Of a stretch of 64,000 bases of DNA, positions 54,552-63,944 are shown one piece after another. The notes below the pieces were generated by a model. That model was given only the letters and a program-made list of their open reading frames with translations. It did no database searches and had not been told where the DNA came from. Position numbers and translations under genes: made by a program. Every line of letters begins with the position of its first letter. Within the stretch, counting starts at the first letter, position 1. This stretch comes from Acinetobacter sp. ANC 5054 (GTDB taxonomy: Bacteria; Pseudomonadota; Gammaproteobacteria; Pseudomonadales; Moraxellaceae). The stretch is from NCBI RefSeq assembly GCF_002135295.1, contig NZ_NEGG01000005.1, forward strand, positions 62,001-126,000, written 5' to 3'.

Positions 54552-55439
54552 TTAAAATCTGGCGCTTTCACATTTACATGCAAAAAAACGATTTTGTTTT
54601 AAGTCTTCATAGGCTTGCATCACTTCATCAAAATGATTCATCACAAAATAGCCTCGACCATATAGAGGTTCATTTAAAGGCTGTGCTGACAAATATAAAA
54701 GATGGCTGTCTTCCATTGCCGTAAATTCGACATTTTCATCTTGACTCGACATGACCGCCATATGCTGTGCGTTTAAACGTTCATCCGCCTCAGTAAACTG
54801 TAACTGCCCCGAACGTAGATACAACAATGTGGTATCACCAGACGATGCGGGTAAATTCAGTGTTTGCCCTGCACGTAGATATACATCAAACACCTGCATG
54901 GGGGTATGAGTTTCTGCAATGCCTCGGTGTTTTTCATATTCACCTGCAATCACACGTACATAACCTGCGTCATGCGCTAAATTCACTACAGGAATACTGG
55001 CTTTGGCTAAGCTTTGATAGCGTGCAGGATTCATTTTATCTTTGGCAGGAAGATTCACCCAGAGTTGCAATATTTCAAATGGCCCACCCCGCTGTGCAAA
55101 AGCTTGGCTGAACACTTCTTCATGCAAAATACCAGATGCTGCCGTCATCCACTGCACATCGCCCTCGCCAATCACACCGCCACCGCCCGTACTGTCGCGA
55201 TGTTCAAGCTCACCTTTAAACACCATGGTCACGGTTTCAAAACCGCGATGTGGATGTTCGAGTACACCTTTTTTCAGTTTTGTTGGCTTAAGCACCCCAG
55301 GCCCTAAATGGTCGAGCAATAAAAATGGTGAGACCGTATTGCCCAATTCATAATGGGAAAATACCGAGGTGACTGGGGAGAAGTCACCCACAGGTGCGCC
55401 TGAGTCATTGACGTGGATAAAGGCTAGGGTTTTCATCAT
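54552..55439 (-). CDS. Pirin family protein
   Basis: A bicupin of 295 residues: the N-terminal cupin holds the metal ligands HPHRGFETV, ELEHRDS and GILHEE; the C-terminal cupin follows about residue 150. Pirins are iron-binding and some have quercetinase activity; the role here is unknown. ATG 55439 and ATG 55436 are adjacent start choices. Confidence 0.92.
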   Translation of the reverse strand: MMKTLAFIHVNDSGAPVGDFSPVTSVFSHYELGNTVSPFLLLDHLGPGVLKPTKLKKGVLEHPHRGFETVTMVFKGELEHRDSTGGGGVIGEGDVQWMTAASGILHEEVFSQAFAQRGGPFEILQLWVNLPAKDKMNPARYQSLAKASIPVVNLAHDAGYVRVIAGEYEKHRGIAETHTPMQVFDVYLRAGQTLNLPASSGDTTLLYLRSGQLQFTEADERLNAQHMAVMSSQDENVEFTAMEDSHLLYLSAQPLNEPLYGRGYFVMNHFDEVMQAYEDLKQNRFFACKCESARF

Positions 55440-55810
55440 ACAATTGAAATCTGATAATGATTTGAATTCGGTTCAATATTATTAAGAACTATACAAATTC
55501 ACTAGAATATTTTTAGGATTGAATATTCTATGTTTAGGATGAAAAGTTAAGGTACGCGGAAACTCATCCGCAATTGTCCGAGTCAGGACATACTTCAATA
55601 TGTAAAGTTTCTGCGACCTACACAATAGAAGATGACATTTGACGAGTTTTGCGGTGAGGAGCATGCTACGCAAGTTGGTTTCCTTACGAAGCACGCTTCT
55701 CATTTTGCCGAAACAAAAGTAGATACGAGCTCCAATCATCGAATTTAAAATGAAAGGATCCCGTCATGCTGAATATTTAATAAAAAATTTAGACCTTAAC
55801 TTTTTATAAA
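55440..55810. other. Spacer between pirin and a lipoprotein gene
   Basis: About 370 bp without a credible gene. It contains the motif TTTTGCCGAAACAAAAGTA (about 55703-55721), faintly similar to the third hairpin at 43.7 kb, possibly an eroded repeat copy. The pirin promoter should lie near 55450-55520 but was not resolved. Confidence 0.45.
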
Positions 55811-56182
55811 TTAAGGACACTTCGCTGTTTGGAAAGTCTTGGTATTTTTACCACGTTGGCACTGATATTCCTTCTGCGTATTTACACGCTGCCAGTCGCC
55901 ATCCACCAATTTAAAACTATAAATGGTACGAACCGATTTCACCGAATCATCCATCAAACCCGTTTCAGTGACTTTTACCTGCCCTGCATTTGGTGACTCA
56001 ACACGGTTAAAGTACTGACGAATTTCCACAGTCGCCAGCTCTTTACGCAAATCAGGACGTTCTTTTAACACCTGATCGAGTGGCGTAGCAGAAGAACCCA
56101 CTTTAGACACAATTTTCTGCGTTGTCGCACAACCCGCCAACATCCCCATACACAATGCAGACACAGCAATTAAACGATACAT
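55811..56182 (-). CDS. Small lipoprotein of unknown function
   Basis: A 123-residue protein with signal peptide and lipobox MLAGC (Cys18). The mature sequence is beta-rich (VEIRQYFNRVESPNAG, IYSFKLVDGDWQRVN) and has two Cys near the C-terminus (EYQCQRG, TAKCP). No family recognised. It is preceded by a spacer containing the terminator of the flavoprotein gene. Confidence 0.75.
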   Translation of the reverse strand: MYRLIAVSALCMGMLAGCATTQKIVSKVGSSATPLDQVLKERPDLRKELATVEIRQYFNRVESPNAGQVKVTETGLMDDSVKSVRTIYSFKLVDGDWQRVNTQKEYQCQRGKNTKTFQTAKCP

Positions 56183-56324
56183 AGAACCAACTCAAATTTA
56201 TTATTCAGTCCTATCATGCCGATCATTTGTCCAAAACACTATTTAAGCAATGTAAATAAGCATGACAAAACAAATGCCTACTCCGCTCAAAACATAAACC
56301 TTAAATTGGAAAATGTTGAAGCAT

Positions 56325-56353
56325 AAAAAAACGCATCCTAAGATGCGTTTTTT
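56325..56353 (-). terminator. Rho-independent terminator of the FAD oxidase gene
   Basis: A-run, ACGCATC-CTAA-GATGCGT, T-run, just past the stop of the gene that ends at 56368. Confidence 0.9.
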
Positions 56354-56367
56354 ATCGTCTTTAAAAA

Positions 56368-57777
56368 TTAAAGATCGAACAATTTACCTGGGTTCATAAT
56401 CGCATTTGGATCGAACACTTTTTTCAACGCTTTCATGTATTCGATTTCTTCTGCTGAACGGGTGTAATCAAGGTAAGGTTTTTTAGTCATACCCACACCA
56501 TGTTCTGCTGAAATTGAACCGTCATATTTTTTCACGGTTTCAAATACATATTTGTTCACCACTTGGCATTTCGCAAAGAATTCATCTTTGCTTAAATCCG
56601 CAGGTTTCAAAATATTTAAGTGCAAGTTACCGTCACCAATGTGACCGAACCAACAGATTTCAAAGTCTGGGTAGTTCGCTTCCACAATCGCATCAATTTC
56701 TTTAATGAATGCAGGTACATGTGTAATCAGAACTGAGATGTCATTTTTGTATGGTGTAAACGGTGCGATTGACTCAGAAATGTCTTCACGTAAACGCCAT
56801 AAGCTATGTACTTGGTCTAGGCTTTGGCTCATCACGCCATCAAGCACCCAACCTTGTTCCATACAATGTTCAAAGATTTCCATTGCCGCATCCATGATCG
56901 GCTCAAATGGCGCTTCAAACTCAAGTAATACATAGAACGGACATGGTGTTTCAAACGGACGTTGAACATGACCATTGTCCAATACTTTTTGCATCGCAAG
57001 CTCACCAAAGAACTCAAATGCTGTGAGGTCAATTTTATTTTGGAAGGCATGCAGTACAGGCATAATCGCATCGAAGTCAGGCACGCCCAACACCAACACT
57101 TGTAAGTCATGTGGTTGACGTTCAAGTTTGATTTCAGCTTCTGTCACTAGACCCAAAGTCCCTTCACCACCAATAAATAAGTGTTGAAGCGCATAACCCG
57201 TTGCGTTCTTAACCATGCCTTTGTTCAAGCGTAGGATGTCTCCCTTACCTGTAACAACAGTCATGCCCAACACCCAGTTACGTGTCATGCCGTATTTAAT
57301 AACTTTAATACCGCCAGCATTGGTACCAATGTTACCGCCAATTTGAGACGAACCTGAAGATGCAAAATCGACTGGGTAATACATACCTTGTTCTTCAGCA
57401 TAATTCTGAAGTTGTTCAGTCACTACACCTGCTTGTACACGAACCATACGGTCAGCGGGGAAGAATTCCAAGATTTGGTTCATCTTGTCCATGCTCACCA
57501 CGATTTCACCGTTGGCCGCAACAGCGCCAGCAGACAAACCAGTACGACCGCCACTTGGGGTAATCGCCACATTAAATTGGTTGGCAAGTTTTACAATTTG
57601 TTGAACTTGCTCAGTGCTTGAAGGGAAAACGACGACCGATGGATTTGGATCGAAGTGCTTAGTATGGTCACGACCCCAATTTTGAAGGGAATCCGCATCA
57701 GTTTTAATTCGGCTTTCGCCAACAATAGCGGTCAATTGGGTTAATAACTCTGGGGTTAAAGCGACTGGAGCATTCAT
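56368..57777 (-). CDS. FAD-linked oxidase, D-2-hydroxyglutarate dehydrogenase-like
   Basis: A 469-residue flavoprotein of the PCMH/FAD-oxidase-C family (GlcD, DLD and D2HGDH relatives). The FAD domain (about 40-220) includes PSGGRTGLSAG and SGSSQIGGNIGTNAGG. The C-terminal domain has HIGDGNLHLNI and SAEHGVGMTKK with metal-binding His. Its placement opposite serA suggests it oxidises D-2-hydroxyglutarate, a by-product of SerA reductase chemistry; D-lactate or glycolate remain possible. ATG 57777 has AAGG upstream. Confidence 0.8.
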   Translation of the reverse strand: MNAPVALTPELLTQLTAIVGESRIKTDADSLQNWGRDHTKHFDPNPSVVVFPSSTEQVQQIVKLANQFNVAITPSGGRTGLSAGAVAANGEIVVSMDKMNQILEFFPADRMVRVQAGVVTEQLQNYAEEQGMYYPVDFASSGSSQIGGNIGTNAGGIKVIKYGMTRNWVLGMTVVTGKGDILRLNKGMVKNATGYALQHLFIGGEGTLGLVTEAEIKLERQPHDLQVLVLGVPDFDAIMPVLHAFQNKIDLTAFEFFGELAMQKVLDNGHVQRPFETPCPFYVLLEFEAPFEPIMDAAMEIFEHCMEQGWVLDGVMSQSLDQVHSLWRLREDISESIAPFTPYKNDISVLITHVPAFIKEIDAIVEANYPDFEICWFGHIGDGNLHLNILKPADLSKDEFFAKCQVVNKYVFETVKKYDGSISAEHGVGMTKKPYLDYTRSAEEIEYMKALKKVFDPNAIMNPGKLFDL

Positions 57778-58128
57778 CGTTTTCAGACCTTGCAAGAAGT
57801 AAAACAAGTAATAAATAGCCTATTAATCATTCAGTTGAATACAAAATGATTAAAATTTTGAATAGGCATTCGTGATTAAAAAGGAGCCAAATTAAATGAC
57901 CTTTTTTCACGAGTGCATATTATAAAGTATTTTTAGGCAAAACCCGTAGAAAAAGCGGTTTTTCCAATGTCACCTTTGAAATTACAGGTTTAATTAGACC
58001 AACCGCGACAAGTTTTGACACATCTATTGCCCAAATAACTCACACTGCGGTCATAAAGGAAATATATATCAGCGCTTGTCCTATGCTATTATGTGCGCAC
58101 TAAATTTGGCCTTTGTAGCGGAGCCGTA
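57778..58128. promoter_or_regulatory. Divergent promoter region, flavoprotein/serA
   Basis: About 350 bp. An inverted repeat GCCTATT...AATAGGC (57818-57824 / 57861-57867) encloses AATCATT/AATGATT (57825-57831 / 57845-57851), placing a nested hairpin in the flavoprotein leader. On the + strand TATTAT near 58086 is a plausible serA -10. AAGGAG at 57881 precedes a nine-codon ORF I regard as chance. Confidence 0.45.
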
Positions 58129-59361
58129 ATGAGCCAACATCTTTCTCTACCTAAAGATAAAATTCGTTTCTTGTTGTTAGAAGGCGTTCACCAAAACGCT
58201 GTCGACACTTTAAATGCTGCTGGATACACCAACATCGATTCCCGTAAAACTGCGCTTGAGGGTGAAGCGTTGAAAGAAGCGGTTAAAGATGCTCACTTCA
58301 TCGGTATTCGTTCACGTACTCAACTCACTGAAGAAGTTTTTGAAGCTGCGAACAAACTGATTGCTGTGGGTTGTTTCTGTATCGGTACAAACCAAGTGAA
58401 CTTAAATGCTGCCATGATTCGCGGTATTCCAGTATTCAACGCACCATACTCAAATACACGTTCGGTTGCTGAACTTGTACTTGCTGAAGCAATTCTATTG
58501 CTTCGCGGTGTTCCTGCTAAATCTGCTTCAACTCACCGTGGTGGTTGGAACAAATCTGCAGTTGGTTCATTTGAAACTCGTGGTAAAACTTTAGGTATTG
58601 TTGGTTACGGTTCGATTGGCTCGCAACTTTCTGTACTTGCTGAAGGCTTAGGTATGCACGTGATTTATTACGATGCAGTGACTAAACTTCCAATGGGTAA
58701 TGCACGTCAAGTCGGTTCTATGGGTGAACTTCTTGCCAATGCAGACGTCGTATCTCTACACGTTCCAGACGTTCCATCAACTCGTAACTTCTTCGGCAAA
58801 GACCAATTTGCTCAAATGAAAGAAGGCTCAATCTTCCTAAATGCTGCACGTGGTACATGTGTAATCATTGAAGACCTTGCAGATGCGATCAAATCTGGTC
58901 ACATTGCTGGTGCTGCGGTTGACGTATTCCCTAAAGAACCTAAAGCAAACGGTGAAGAATTCGTTTCTCCACTTCGTGGCTTAGACAACGTGATTTTGAC
59001 TCCTCACGTGGGCGGTTCAACGATGGAAGCGCAAGCGAACATCGGTCTAGAAGTTGCTGAAAAATTCGTGGCTTACTCTGATAAAGGTATGACTTTATCT
59101 GCAGTGAACTTCCCAGAAATCGCGTTACCGTTGACTGAAGGTAAACACCGTTTACTTCATATCCACAAAAACGTGCCGGGCGTTCTTTCAAAAATCAACA
59201 ACTTGTTTGCTGAACACGGTATCAACATCTCTGGTCAGTCTTTAATGACTAAAGGTGATGTGGGTTACTTAGTGATGGACGTTGATGCAACTGCATCTAA
59301 AGAAGCTTTGGATACACTTCACGAAGTTGAAGGTACGATTCGCGTTCGCGTATTGTTCTAA
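58129..59361 (+). CDS. serA: D-3-phosphoglycerate dehydrogenase
   Basis: SerA oxidises 3-phosphoglycerate, the first step of serine synthesis. The 410-residue protein has the NAD loop GIVGYGSIGSQL, catalytic Arg in NAARGT, His in TPHVGGSTMEAQ, and a C-terminal ACT domain (about 335-410) that binds serine for feedback inhibition. GGAG five bases upstream fixes ATG 58129, against a longer start at 58093. Confidence 0.97.
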   Translation: MSQHLSLPKDKIRFLLLEGVHQNAVDTLNAAGYTNIDSRKTALEGEALKEAVKDAHFIGIRSRTQLTEEVFEAANKLIAVGCFCIGTNQVNLNAAMIRGIPVFNAPYSNTRSVAELVLAEAILLLRGVPAKSASTHRGGWNKSAVGSFETRGKTLGIVGYGSIGSQLSVLAEGLGMHVIYYDAVTKLPMGNARQVGSMGELLANADVVSLHVPDVPSTRNFFGKDQFAQMKEGSIFLNAARGTCVIIEDLADAIKSGHIAGAAVDVFPKEPKANGEEFVSPLRGLDNVILTPHVGGSTMEAQANIGLEVAEKFVAYSDKGMTLSAVNFPEIALPLTEGKHRLLHIHKNVPGVLSKINNLFAEHGINISGQSLMTKGDVGYLVMDVDATASKEALDTLHEVEGTIRVRVLF

Positions 59362-59379
59362 GTTATTCAAATATTGAAG

Positions 59380-59406
59380 CCACAGCCTTCGGGCTGTGGT
59401 TTTTTA
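59380..59406 (+). terminator. Rho-independent terminator of serA
   Basis: CCACAGCC-TTCG-GGCTGTGG with a UUCG tetraloop and T6. Confidence 0.92.
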
Positions 59407-59475
59407 TTTTAGATAGTTTTTACCATCTGGCCTTTGCCAATCTCCCGCTATTTAAACTATCGATCCAAATTTAGT

Positions 59476-60345
59476 ATGCCAAATTTTAAAGTTGCCCCTG
59501 CGATACAAGCTCCGTTGATTTTACTCATTGCCATGATCAGCATGCAAAGCAGTGGTTCTTTTGCCAAATATCTGTTTGGGCAATTTCCCATTTTGACAGT
59601 TTCCGCCATGCGCCTATTACTGGGTGCATTGATTTTGGCGCTTATTTTTAAAATTTGGCAGATCAATTTCAAACAGGTGAAATGGTCAGCGATTATCAGC
59701 TATGGCATTGCTTTAGCGGGTATGAACATGCTGTTTTACTTGTCGATTGATCGTCTCCCACTCGGCATTGCCGTTTCTTTTGAATTTATTGGCCCGCTTT
59801 CCGTTGCCTTATTTGCAGCACGTCGAAAGTTCGATTTTGTTTGGGTCGGACTGGCCATTCTTGGTCTAATTCTCTTGTTCCCATTTGATCAAGCTGCTCA
59901 GCGACTTGACCCGATTGGAATTTTATTTGCCTTAGGTGCAGGCGCGTGTTGGGCACTATACATCGTGGCAGGTCAAAAACCGTCAGGGGTTTCGGGCAAT
60001 CATACCGTGTGCTTAGGCATGTTTGTCGGCATGTGTGTCTTGATGCCCATTGCTCTATTTGCGGGTATTCCCGCGCAGACTTTTGAACCCATGAGCCTTT
60101 TATACTTTGTCGCATTAGCGACACTGGCAAGTGCTTTACCGTTTAGCTTAGAAATGATTGCGCTACGTAATTTAAGCGCGCTGAGCTTTGGTACGCTCAT
60201 GAGTTTAGAACCAGCAATTGCTGCTCTCTCTGGTTTTGTCTTTTTGCATGAACAGCTACTTTGGACACAATGGATGGCATTGGCAGTAATTATTTGCGCC
60301 TCCATAGGTTGTACCTATACCACGCAAAAGGCTAAACAACTTTAA
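59476..60345 (+). CDS. EamA/DMT exporter, RhtA-like (copy 1)
   Basis: A 289-residue ten-helix EamA protein. Segments SMQSSGSFAKYLFGQFPILT, SFEFIGPLSVALFAARRK and GACWALYIVAGQK resemble RhtA, the threonine/homoserine exporter. It is paired with a second copy downstream. ATG 59476 is used. Substrate unconfirmed. Confidence 0.85.
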   Translation: MPNFKVAPAIQAPLILLIAMISMQSSGSFAKYLFGQFPILTVSAMRLLLGALILALIFKIWQINFKQVKWSAIISYGIALAGMNMLFYLSIDRLPLGIAVSFEFIGPLSVALFAARRKFDFVWVGLAILGLILLFPFDQAAQRLDPIGILFALGAGACWALYIVAGQKPSGVSGNHTVCLGMFVGMCVLMPIALFAGIPAQTFEPMSLLYFVALATLASALPFSLEMIALRNLSALSFGTLMSLEPAIAALSGFVFLHEQLLWTQWMALAVIICASIGCTYTTQKAKQL

Positions 60346-60550
60346 ATTCAAATCTATACGGAAACTTTGAATTTAAACTTTTACGCTCTATGTTCAAGCG
60401 ATAACAACCAATATATTTTTAAATTCAAAGTGCTGAAACTGGCTTTAAATTCATTTTCCGACGCTCAACATCACGCCACATTCGATCTAAACCGCTATAC
60501 TGTGTACATTCAAAAATAGGGCCTTCACTGCCCCACCAACTGCGTGCCAC

Positions 60551-61426
60551 ATGCCAAATTCACAACTCATTGCTGTCGTGTTCATGGTGCTGTCGATGAT
60601 TTCATATCAGATCAGTGCTTCATTTGCTAAACAATTATTTTTAGTACTCGATCCGCTCAGCGTCACTATTTTAAGACTCTGCTTTGCGTCCATCATCATT
60701 TGTTTAATGTTTCGCTCATGGCAGATTTTAAAACGATTGTCCTTCCTGAAATGGCGTGATCTGCTGTGCTATAGTGCTGCACTGTGTTTAATGAATGTGT
60801 TGTTTTACATGTCACTGGGCAAATTGCCTCAAGGCATTGCGGTGGGTTTAGAGTTCATAGGACCTCTCGGTTTAGCATTGCTTTCAATTAAAAATCGCAG
60901 TGACTATATTTGGGTGTTTTTAGCAATTTTGGGTATTGCACTCATGGTGCCTTGGGGACAAGCGCAGGGCGGAAATTTCTCCCTGTTCGGTGCAGCATGT
61001 GCCTTAGCCGCAGGACTATGTTGGGCCTTCTATATTTATTTTGGTCAAAAGGTCGTACATCAAAATATTGGCATGCATGCGCTCACCATTGCCATTACTT
61101 TATCTGCGTTGTCCTTATTGCCGATTGGTTTATATCGTGATGCGCCTGCATTGCTAGACACCCAATATTGGCCTAAAGCATTGGTTATCGCGGTTTTAGC
61201 AACCGCCATTCCTTATGCACTGGATTTAAAAGCGTTAAAGATTCTGAGTAAACTGAGCTATGGCACCTTATCGAGTATCTCCCCTGCACTTGCTGCAATC
61301 ACTGGGATGGTCTTACTAGGTGAAACCATTGGCATGTGGCAATGGTTGGCCTTAGTCTGCATTATGTTGGCTTCTGTAGGCGTGACCTTTAGATCTGCTA
61401 AAGCAACAACCAACACTGCAAATTAA
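60551..61426 (+). CDS. EamA/DMT exporter, RhtA-like (copy 2)
   Basis: A 291-residue paralogue of the preceding protein with the same order of helices (SMISYQISASFAKQLFLVLD, LEFIGPLGLALLSIKNR, GLCWAFYIYFGQKVV). The 205-bp gap to copy 1 holds no gene. The pair looks like an old tandem duplication with considerable divergence, possibly giving different amino acid specificities. Confidence 0.85.
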   Translation: MPNSQLIAVVFMVLSMISYQISASFAKQLFLVLDPLSVTILRLCFASIIICLMFRSWQILKRLSFLKWRDLLCYSAALCLMNVLFYMSLGKLPQGIAVGLEFIGPLGLALLSIKNRSDYIWVFLAILGIALMVPWGQAQGGNFSLFGAACALAAGLCWAFYIYFGQKVVHQNIGMHALTIAITLSALSLLPIGLYRDAPALLDTQYWPKALVIAVLATAIPYALDLKALKILSKLSYGTLSSISPALAAITGMVLLGETIGMWQWLALVCIMLASVGVTFRSAKATTNTAN

Positions 61427-61449
61427 AATCGATAAAAAGTAAATCGCAT

Positions 61450-61476
61450 AAAAAAGACGGTCATGCCGTCTTTTTT
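61450..61476. terminator. Bidirectional Rho-independent terminator
   Basis: A6-GACGG-TCATG-CCGTC-T6 between convergent rhtA-like copy 2 and the hemerythrin gene. Confidence 0.9.
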
Positions 61477-61496
61477 CATTCATACAAGATCAAGTT

Positions 61497-61958
61497 CTAA
61501 CCTGTGAGACTATCTTTATCGGCTTTTTTATATTTTTTATATTCAGCCAAATATTGGGTTGCTAGCGTTTCCTTTTGCTTGTCATTTAAAATTTTACCTG
61601 CTTGCTGAAAGAAGCCATGTTCTTCTTCCTTCAAATGGTGATGAACTATTTCTGAGAGTTTTTTGGCAATCGCTAACCAACCCGGATTGCTAAATTCCGT
61701 TTCCGTCAACTGCTCCAAAAGTTCATCCATTTCATGATGTTCGGACAATGCATGTCGAGTAATATTCAGTCCTGAATCGGTCATCATTAAAGGAATATAA
61801 AAATACCGATCTTCCCCTACGGCATGGGCAAATAATTCATTTTTGAGACGTTCAAATAAATCACGTCGCTCAGGTGTATCACCCGATGTCTGAATTAGTT
61901 GTTCTGAAAGTGCTCTTTGTTTTTCATGACTTTGGCGTAAAGCTTCAAAAATATTCAT
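61497..61958 (-). CDS. Hemerythrin-domain protein
   Basis: A 153-residue helical protein with hemerythrin-type ligands: His in RQSHEKQ, HAVGED, LSEHHEMDELL and VHHHLKEEEHGFF. Such proteins bind a diiron centre and may sense or store O2/NO or protect from iron damage. It lies alone on the - strand, 126 bp downstream of the permease gene. Confidence 0.88.
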   Translation of the reverse strand: MNIFEALRQSHEKQRALSEQLIQTSGDTPERRDLFERLKNELFAHAVGEDRYFYIPLMMTDSGLNITRHALSEHHEMDELLEQLTETEFSNPGWLAIAKKLSEIVHHHLKEEEHGFFQQAGKILNDKQKETLATQYLAEYKKYKKADKDSLTG

Positions 61959-62083
61959 GTGGATGATGTCCTCTGATGCTTAATGGGCTAGTTCATCTAT
62001 TTTTATTCAGCAATCTTAAAATGCTTATTTTTTATACTAACCACATCAGCAGCAGAAAACAGCGTCGCTCTGTTAAGATTTGT

Positions 62084-62857
62084 TCAAGCTTGACCAGTAA
62101 ATGTTTGATAGCCTAAACGAATAATTAAAATACTCACCAAAATCAAAAATAAAATTCGAATAAAGCCGCTGCCATATTTGATTGCAGCACGCACACCTAC
62201 AATCGAACCGATAATATTCGCCACCGCCATCATGGCACCAATCGCAAATAACACATGTCCTGTCGGTATAAAGAAACTTAGGGCTGCAAGGTTAGTGGTG
62301 AGGTTGGCGACTTTGGATAACGCTGATGCATGTAAAAAGTCTGCCTGCAAATAGCGTATAAAAAAGAAAATAAAGAAGCTGCCTGTGCCCGGTCCAAAGA
62401 TCCCATCATAGAATCCAATCGCCAAACTACCCACTGCTGCCAAGATTAAAATCTTAGGTGTGAGTTCCTGACGCACATGCACCTGACCAAATTGTTTTTT
62501 TGCAAAGGTATATATCGCAATGATAATTAACATCACCAAAACAAAAGGACGCAGCACTTCTTTCGGAATCATTGACACGCAAGCTGCGCCTGCAAAAGAC
62601 GCAACAAATGCACAACTGGCAATGACTGCCAATAATTTCCAGCGCAGCTTCACCTTTTTTAAAAAGGTCACAGCTGCTGAAGCCGTACCACAAATTGATG
62701 AAAGTTTATTGGTACCAAAAACTGTCGCAGGCGACAGTTGCGGCATGGCATTCATAATGGCAGGAATTTGAATTAATCCACCGCCGCCAACAGCCGCATC
62801 AATTGCGCCAGCAAAAAATGCAAAAAATAGCAGGCTGAGGATCAGTTCAATTTCCAT
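62084..62857 (-). CDS. TSUP (TauE/SafE) family permease
   Basis: A 257-residue inner-membrane protein with a duplicated helical layout. The conserved GAIDAAVGGGGLIQIPAIM begins repeat 1 and GFYDGIFGPGTGSF repeat 2. TSUP members export sulfite, sulfoacetate or related anions; the substrate is unknown. It starts 26 bp after truB on the same strand and is probably cotranscribed. Confidence 0.9.
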   Translation of the reverse strand: MEIELILSLLFFAFFAGAIDAAVGGGGLIQIPAIMNAMPQLSPATVFGTNKLSSICGTASAAVTFLKKVKLRWKLLAVIASCAFVASFAGAACVSMIPKEVLRPFVLVMLIIIAIYTFAKKQFGQVHVRQELTPKILILAAVGSLAIGFYDGIFGPGTGSFFIFFFIRYLQADFLHASALSKVANLTTNLAALSFFIPTGHVLFAIGAMMAVANIIGSIVGVRAAIKYGSGFIRILFLILVSILIIRLGYQTFTGQA

Positions 62858-62883
62858 AATGTGGCTTCAATTGCTGTTAATGA

Positions 62884-63792
62884 CTATTCAAGATTTAATA
62901 CACGTTTTGGCACTAAACGTTTACGATCAGTAATTTCCGCTAGGCCCAAACAACGCTCCCCATCAAACACCAAAACCTGAGCTTCCGCAGCATGCTCAAT
63001 ATTACTTTCCATACCCCGACTAAAATATTCAGCTCGACCTTCAGGTGCTTGGATCTTGGTAAAATGATCCACAGGTGAAAACACGGGCAATAGCAAGGCT
63101 TCACGTTCAGCTTCGGTCAAGCTCTCTAAATATTCAATGGTATAACTTGGGTTGAGGTCAAAATGACCGGTTTGAATACGATGTAGATAGGTTAAATGTC
63201 CGTAAGTGCCCATGGCTTTTGCGATATCTTCGCCTAAAACACGGATATACGTACCCTTCGAACAAGTAATGTCGAGTGTAATACTATTCTCATTGAATGA
63301 TAATAACTCGATGGCATATATGGTGATTGGGCGTGCTTCTCGTTCAATTTCTATCCCTTTACGTGCCAATTCATATAAAGGGCGGCCTTCTTTTTTCAGT
63401 GCCGAATACATGGGTGGAATTTGTTGAATATCCCCCACAAATTGCGCCAAGACATTTTGAATATTTTCTTCAGTCAATGTTGGAACGGCTTGTTCTAGCA
63501 GTACCTCTCCTTCGACATCGCCCGTGGTTGTGCTATGCCCTAAAAAAACCGTGGTTTGATAACGCTTGGTCGAATCCAATAAGAAATGTGAAAACTTGGT
63601 CGCCTCACCTAAACAGATTGGCAATAAACCTGAAGCCATTGGATCAAGTGCACCCGTATGTCCTGCTTTTTGGGCTCTAAATAACCAACGTACCTTTTGT
63701 AGGGCAGCATTTGAACTAATGCCAAGCGGTTTATTTAAAAGAAATACACCATGTACAGGACGGCGCTGAATTTTAGGAGAAGCTTTTTTCAT
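62884..63792 (-). CDS. truB: tRNA pseudouridine(55) synthase
   Basis: TruB makes pseudouridine 55 in the T-loop of tRNAs. The 302-residue enzyme shows [15 protein letters not shown], the catalytic Asp in [19 protein letters not shown], and the [13 protein letters not shown] segment of the C-terminal half. In many bacteria it follows rbfA/infB, but not in this window. Promoter on the - strand not resolved. Confidence 0.96.
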   Translation of the reverse strand: MKKASPKIQRRPVHGVFLLNKPLGISSNAALQKVRWLFRAQKAGHTGALDPMASGLLPICLGEATKFSHFLLDSTKRYQTTVFLGHSTTTGDVEGEVLLEQAVPTLTEENIQNVLAQFVGDIQQIPPMYSALKKEGRPLYELARKGIEIEREARPITIYAIELLSFNENSITLDITCSKGTYIRVLGEDIAKAMGTYGHLTYLHRIQTGHFDLNPSYTIEYLESLTEAEREALLLPVFSPVDHFTKIQAPEGRAEYFSRGMESNIEHAAEAQVLVFDGERCLGLAEITDRKRLVPKRVLNLE

Positions 63793-63944
63793 GAAAAAAT
63801 CGGGCTAAAAAAGTACAGCGCCATGGTATCAATCTAAATGAAATATTTACAACTCTTCTATATTTTTATCGAACTTTTATGTCATATTCAGTTCACATTT
63901 AGAACTCATAAAACAATTAAAACGGAAAAAAGGTGCATTGGGAT

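Noticed and set aside
57896..57925. Nine-codon ORF after AAGGAG upstream of serA
   Set aside because: No Ser-rich or otherwise regulatory codons for attenuation, and the likely serA promoter lies downstream of it.
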